From a bacterium (lineage in GTDB: Bacteria > Verrucomicrobiota > Kiritimatiellia > UBA8416), in NCBI GenBank assembly GCA_020048935.1, contig JAIFLS010000220.1:1-5977 (forward strand): DNA of 5,977 nucleotides, written 5' to 3'. A program made the translations under genes and the position numbers. The notes below the pieces were generated by a model, which worked only from the letters and a program-made list of their open reading frames with translations, was not told the DNA's origin and did not search any database. Shown piece after piece: positions 5,690 to 5,977 of the stretch (its first letter is position 1; each line of letters begins with the position of its first letter).

Positions 5690-5705
5690 GCCTTCGCCAA
5701 GGCTG
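5688..5705. terminator. Hairpin downstream of folC, possible terminator or RNA-end structure
   Basis: CAGCCTT (5688-5694) and AAGGCTG (5699-5705) are perfect 7-bp arms around the loop CGCC. The hairpin lies 15 bases beyond the folC stop on the minus strand and abuts the REP-like pair. It is followed by GAAAACC on the plus strand and by TAGCCCGC on the minus strand, so no T-tract supports intrinsic termination. Confidence 0.35.
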
Positions 5706-5719
5706 GAAAACCGAGCGCG

Positions 5720-5977
5720 TTATGCATCATAAATCGGCAGTACCTCGCCGAGCAGGAAGATCGAGCCGGCGATAATCACGGCGCAATCCTCCCTGATCGC
5801 CCACGCTTCCGCCTCGCTCAGGGCATCCGCAACCACGTCCACGGCCGTCGCCTCGACGCCGGCCGCCGCGAACAGCGCCGCCAGTTCCTTTGCCGGCAAG
5901 GTGCGTGCATTGGCGATCGGCACCGCCCACACGCGCCGCGTCACACCCGCCAGCAGACGCACGACCCCCGCCACATC
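5720..5977 (-). CDS. folC: Folylpolyglutamate/dihydrofolate synthase FolC, C-terminal fragment (runs off window)
   Basis: The last 85 residues of a minus-strand gene whose start lies beyond the right edge. The visible start DVAGVVRLLAGVTRRVWAVPIANARTLPAKELAALF matches the family's DIAGVL...(Y/V)..PI...R....EEL stretch of the Mur-ligase-like C-terminal domain. The end, CAVIIAGSIFLLGEVLPIYDA, matches the closing GS..L.GEV strand and helix; E. coli FolC similarly ends in VIDA. FolC adds glutamate to dihydropteroate and to folates in the cytoplasm, making and retaining folate cofactors. The ATP-binding N-terminal part is not visible, so activity cannot be judged. The GTG near the edge (5974) is internal rather than a start. 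The gene is convergent with the mannosyltransferase, with the REP-like pair between their stops. Confidence 0.8.
   Translation of the reverse strand, partial: DVAGVVRLLAGVTRRVWAVPIANARTLPAKELAALFAAAGVEATAVDVVADALSEAEAWAIREDCAVIIAGSIFLLGEVLPIYDA

Noticed and set aside
5060..5730. Overlapping minus-strand open frames opposite the glycosyltransferase
   Set aside because: They are antisense to all the GT2 motifs and cross the REP-like pair; no domain or start signal supports them.
1..5977. CRISPR array, tRNA or rRNA gene, insertion-sequence ends
   Set aside because: No regularly spaced repeats, cloverleaf-like sequence, rRNA-like stretch or transposase with terminal inverted repeats could be seen on either strand.

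Overview
The window looks like chromosomal DNA of a GC-rich proteobacterium, probably gamma or beta. The reasons are the two-subunit CysD/CysN ATP sulfurylase, a FolC C-terminus of proteobacterial type, and GTAG-headed REP-like hairpins. No marker fixes the genus. By eye, the first ~1.3 kb is less GC-rich than the rest and reads like an accessory insert.

Layout: (1) bases 1-1197 hold a possible gene tail at the left edge, then a two-gene unit. Its first gene is a DUF6036/AbiEii-like nucleotidyltransferase-fold protein and its second an unrecognised protein with a basic, DNA-binding-looking tail. They overlap by ATGA and sit behind a near-perfect 24-bp palindrome, so they may form a self-regulated toxin-antitoxin-like or defence-type module. 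(2) Bases 1198-1342 are a repeat-rich spacer with a candidate promoter. (3) Bases 1343-4040 are a cysD-cysN sulfate-activation operon. cysD carries an internal deletion of about 34 bases that shifts the frame. CysN has an intact GTPase but ends in an APS-kinase-like domain whose P-loop is destroyed. (4) A hairpin-containing gap separates cysN from a convergent gene for a small stand-alone cyclic-nucleotide-binding protein (4132-4644, minus). (5) A polyprenol-phosphate mannosyltransferase-like GT2 gene (4831-5559) starts at TTG behind a strong Shine-Dalgarno. (6) Bases 5564-5689 hold an inverted pair of GTAG-headed hairpins (REPIN/BIME-like). (7) The 3' end of folC enters on the minus strand from the right edge.

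CysD and CysN together normally make APS from ATP and sulfate, with the CysN GTPase driving the reaction, and an attached CysC domain would phosphorylate APS to PAPS. As written, the small subunit is broken and the kinase domain cannot work as a kinase. Either sulfate activation is decaying or replaced here, or the cysD lesion is an assembly artefact while the dead kinase domain is an older trait. The nucleotidyltransferase pair, the cyclic-nucleotide protein, the mannosyltransferase and folC show no clear functional link to the sulfur genes.
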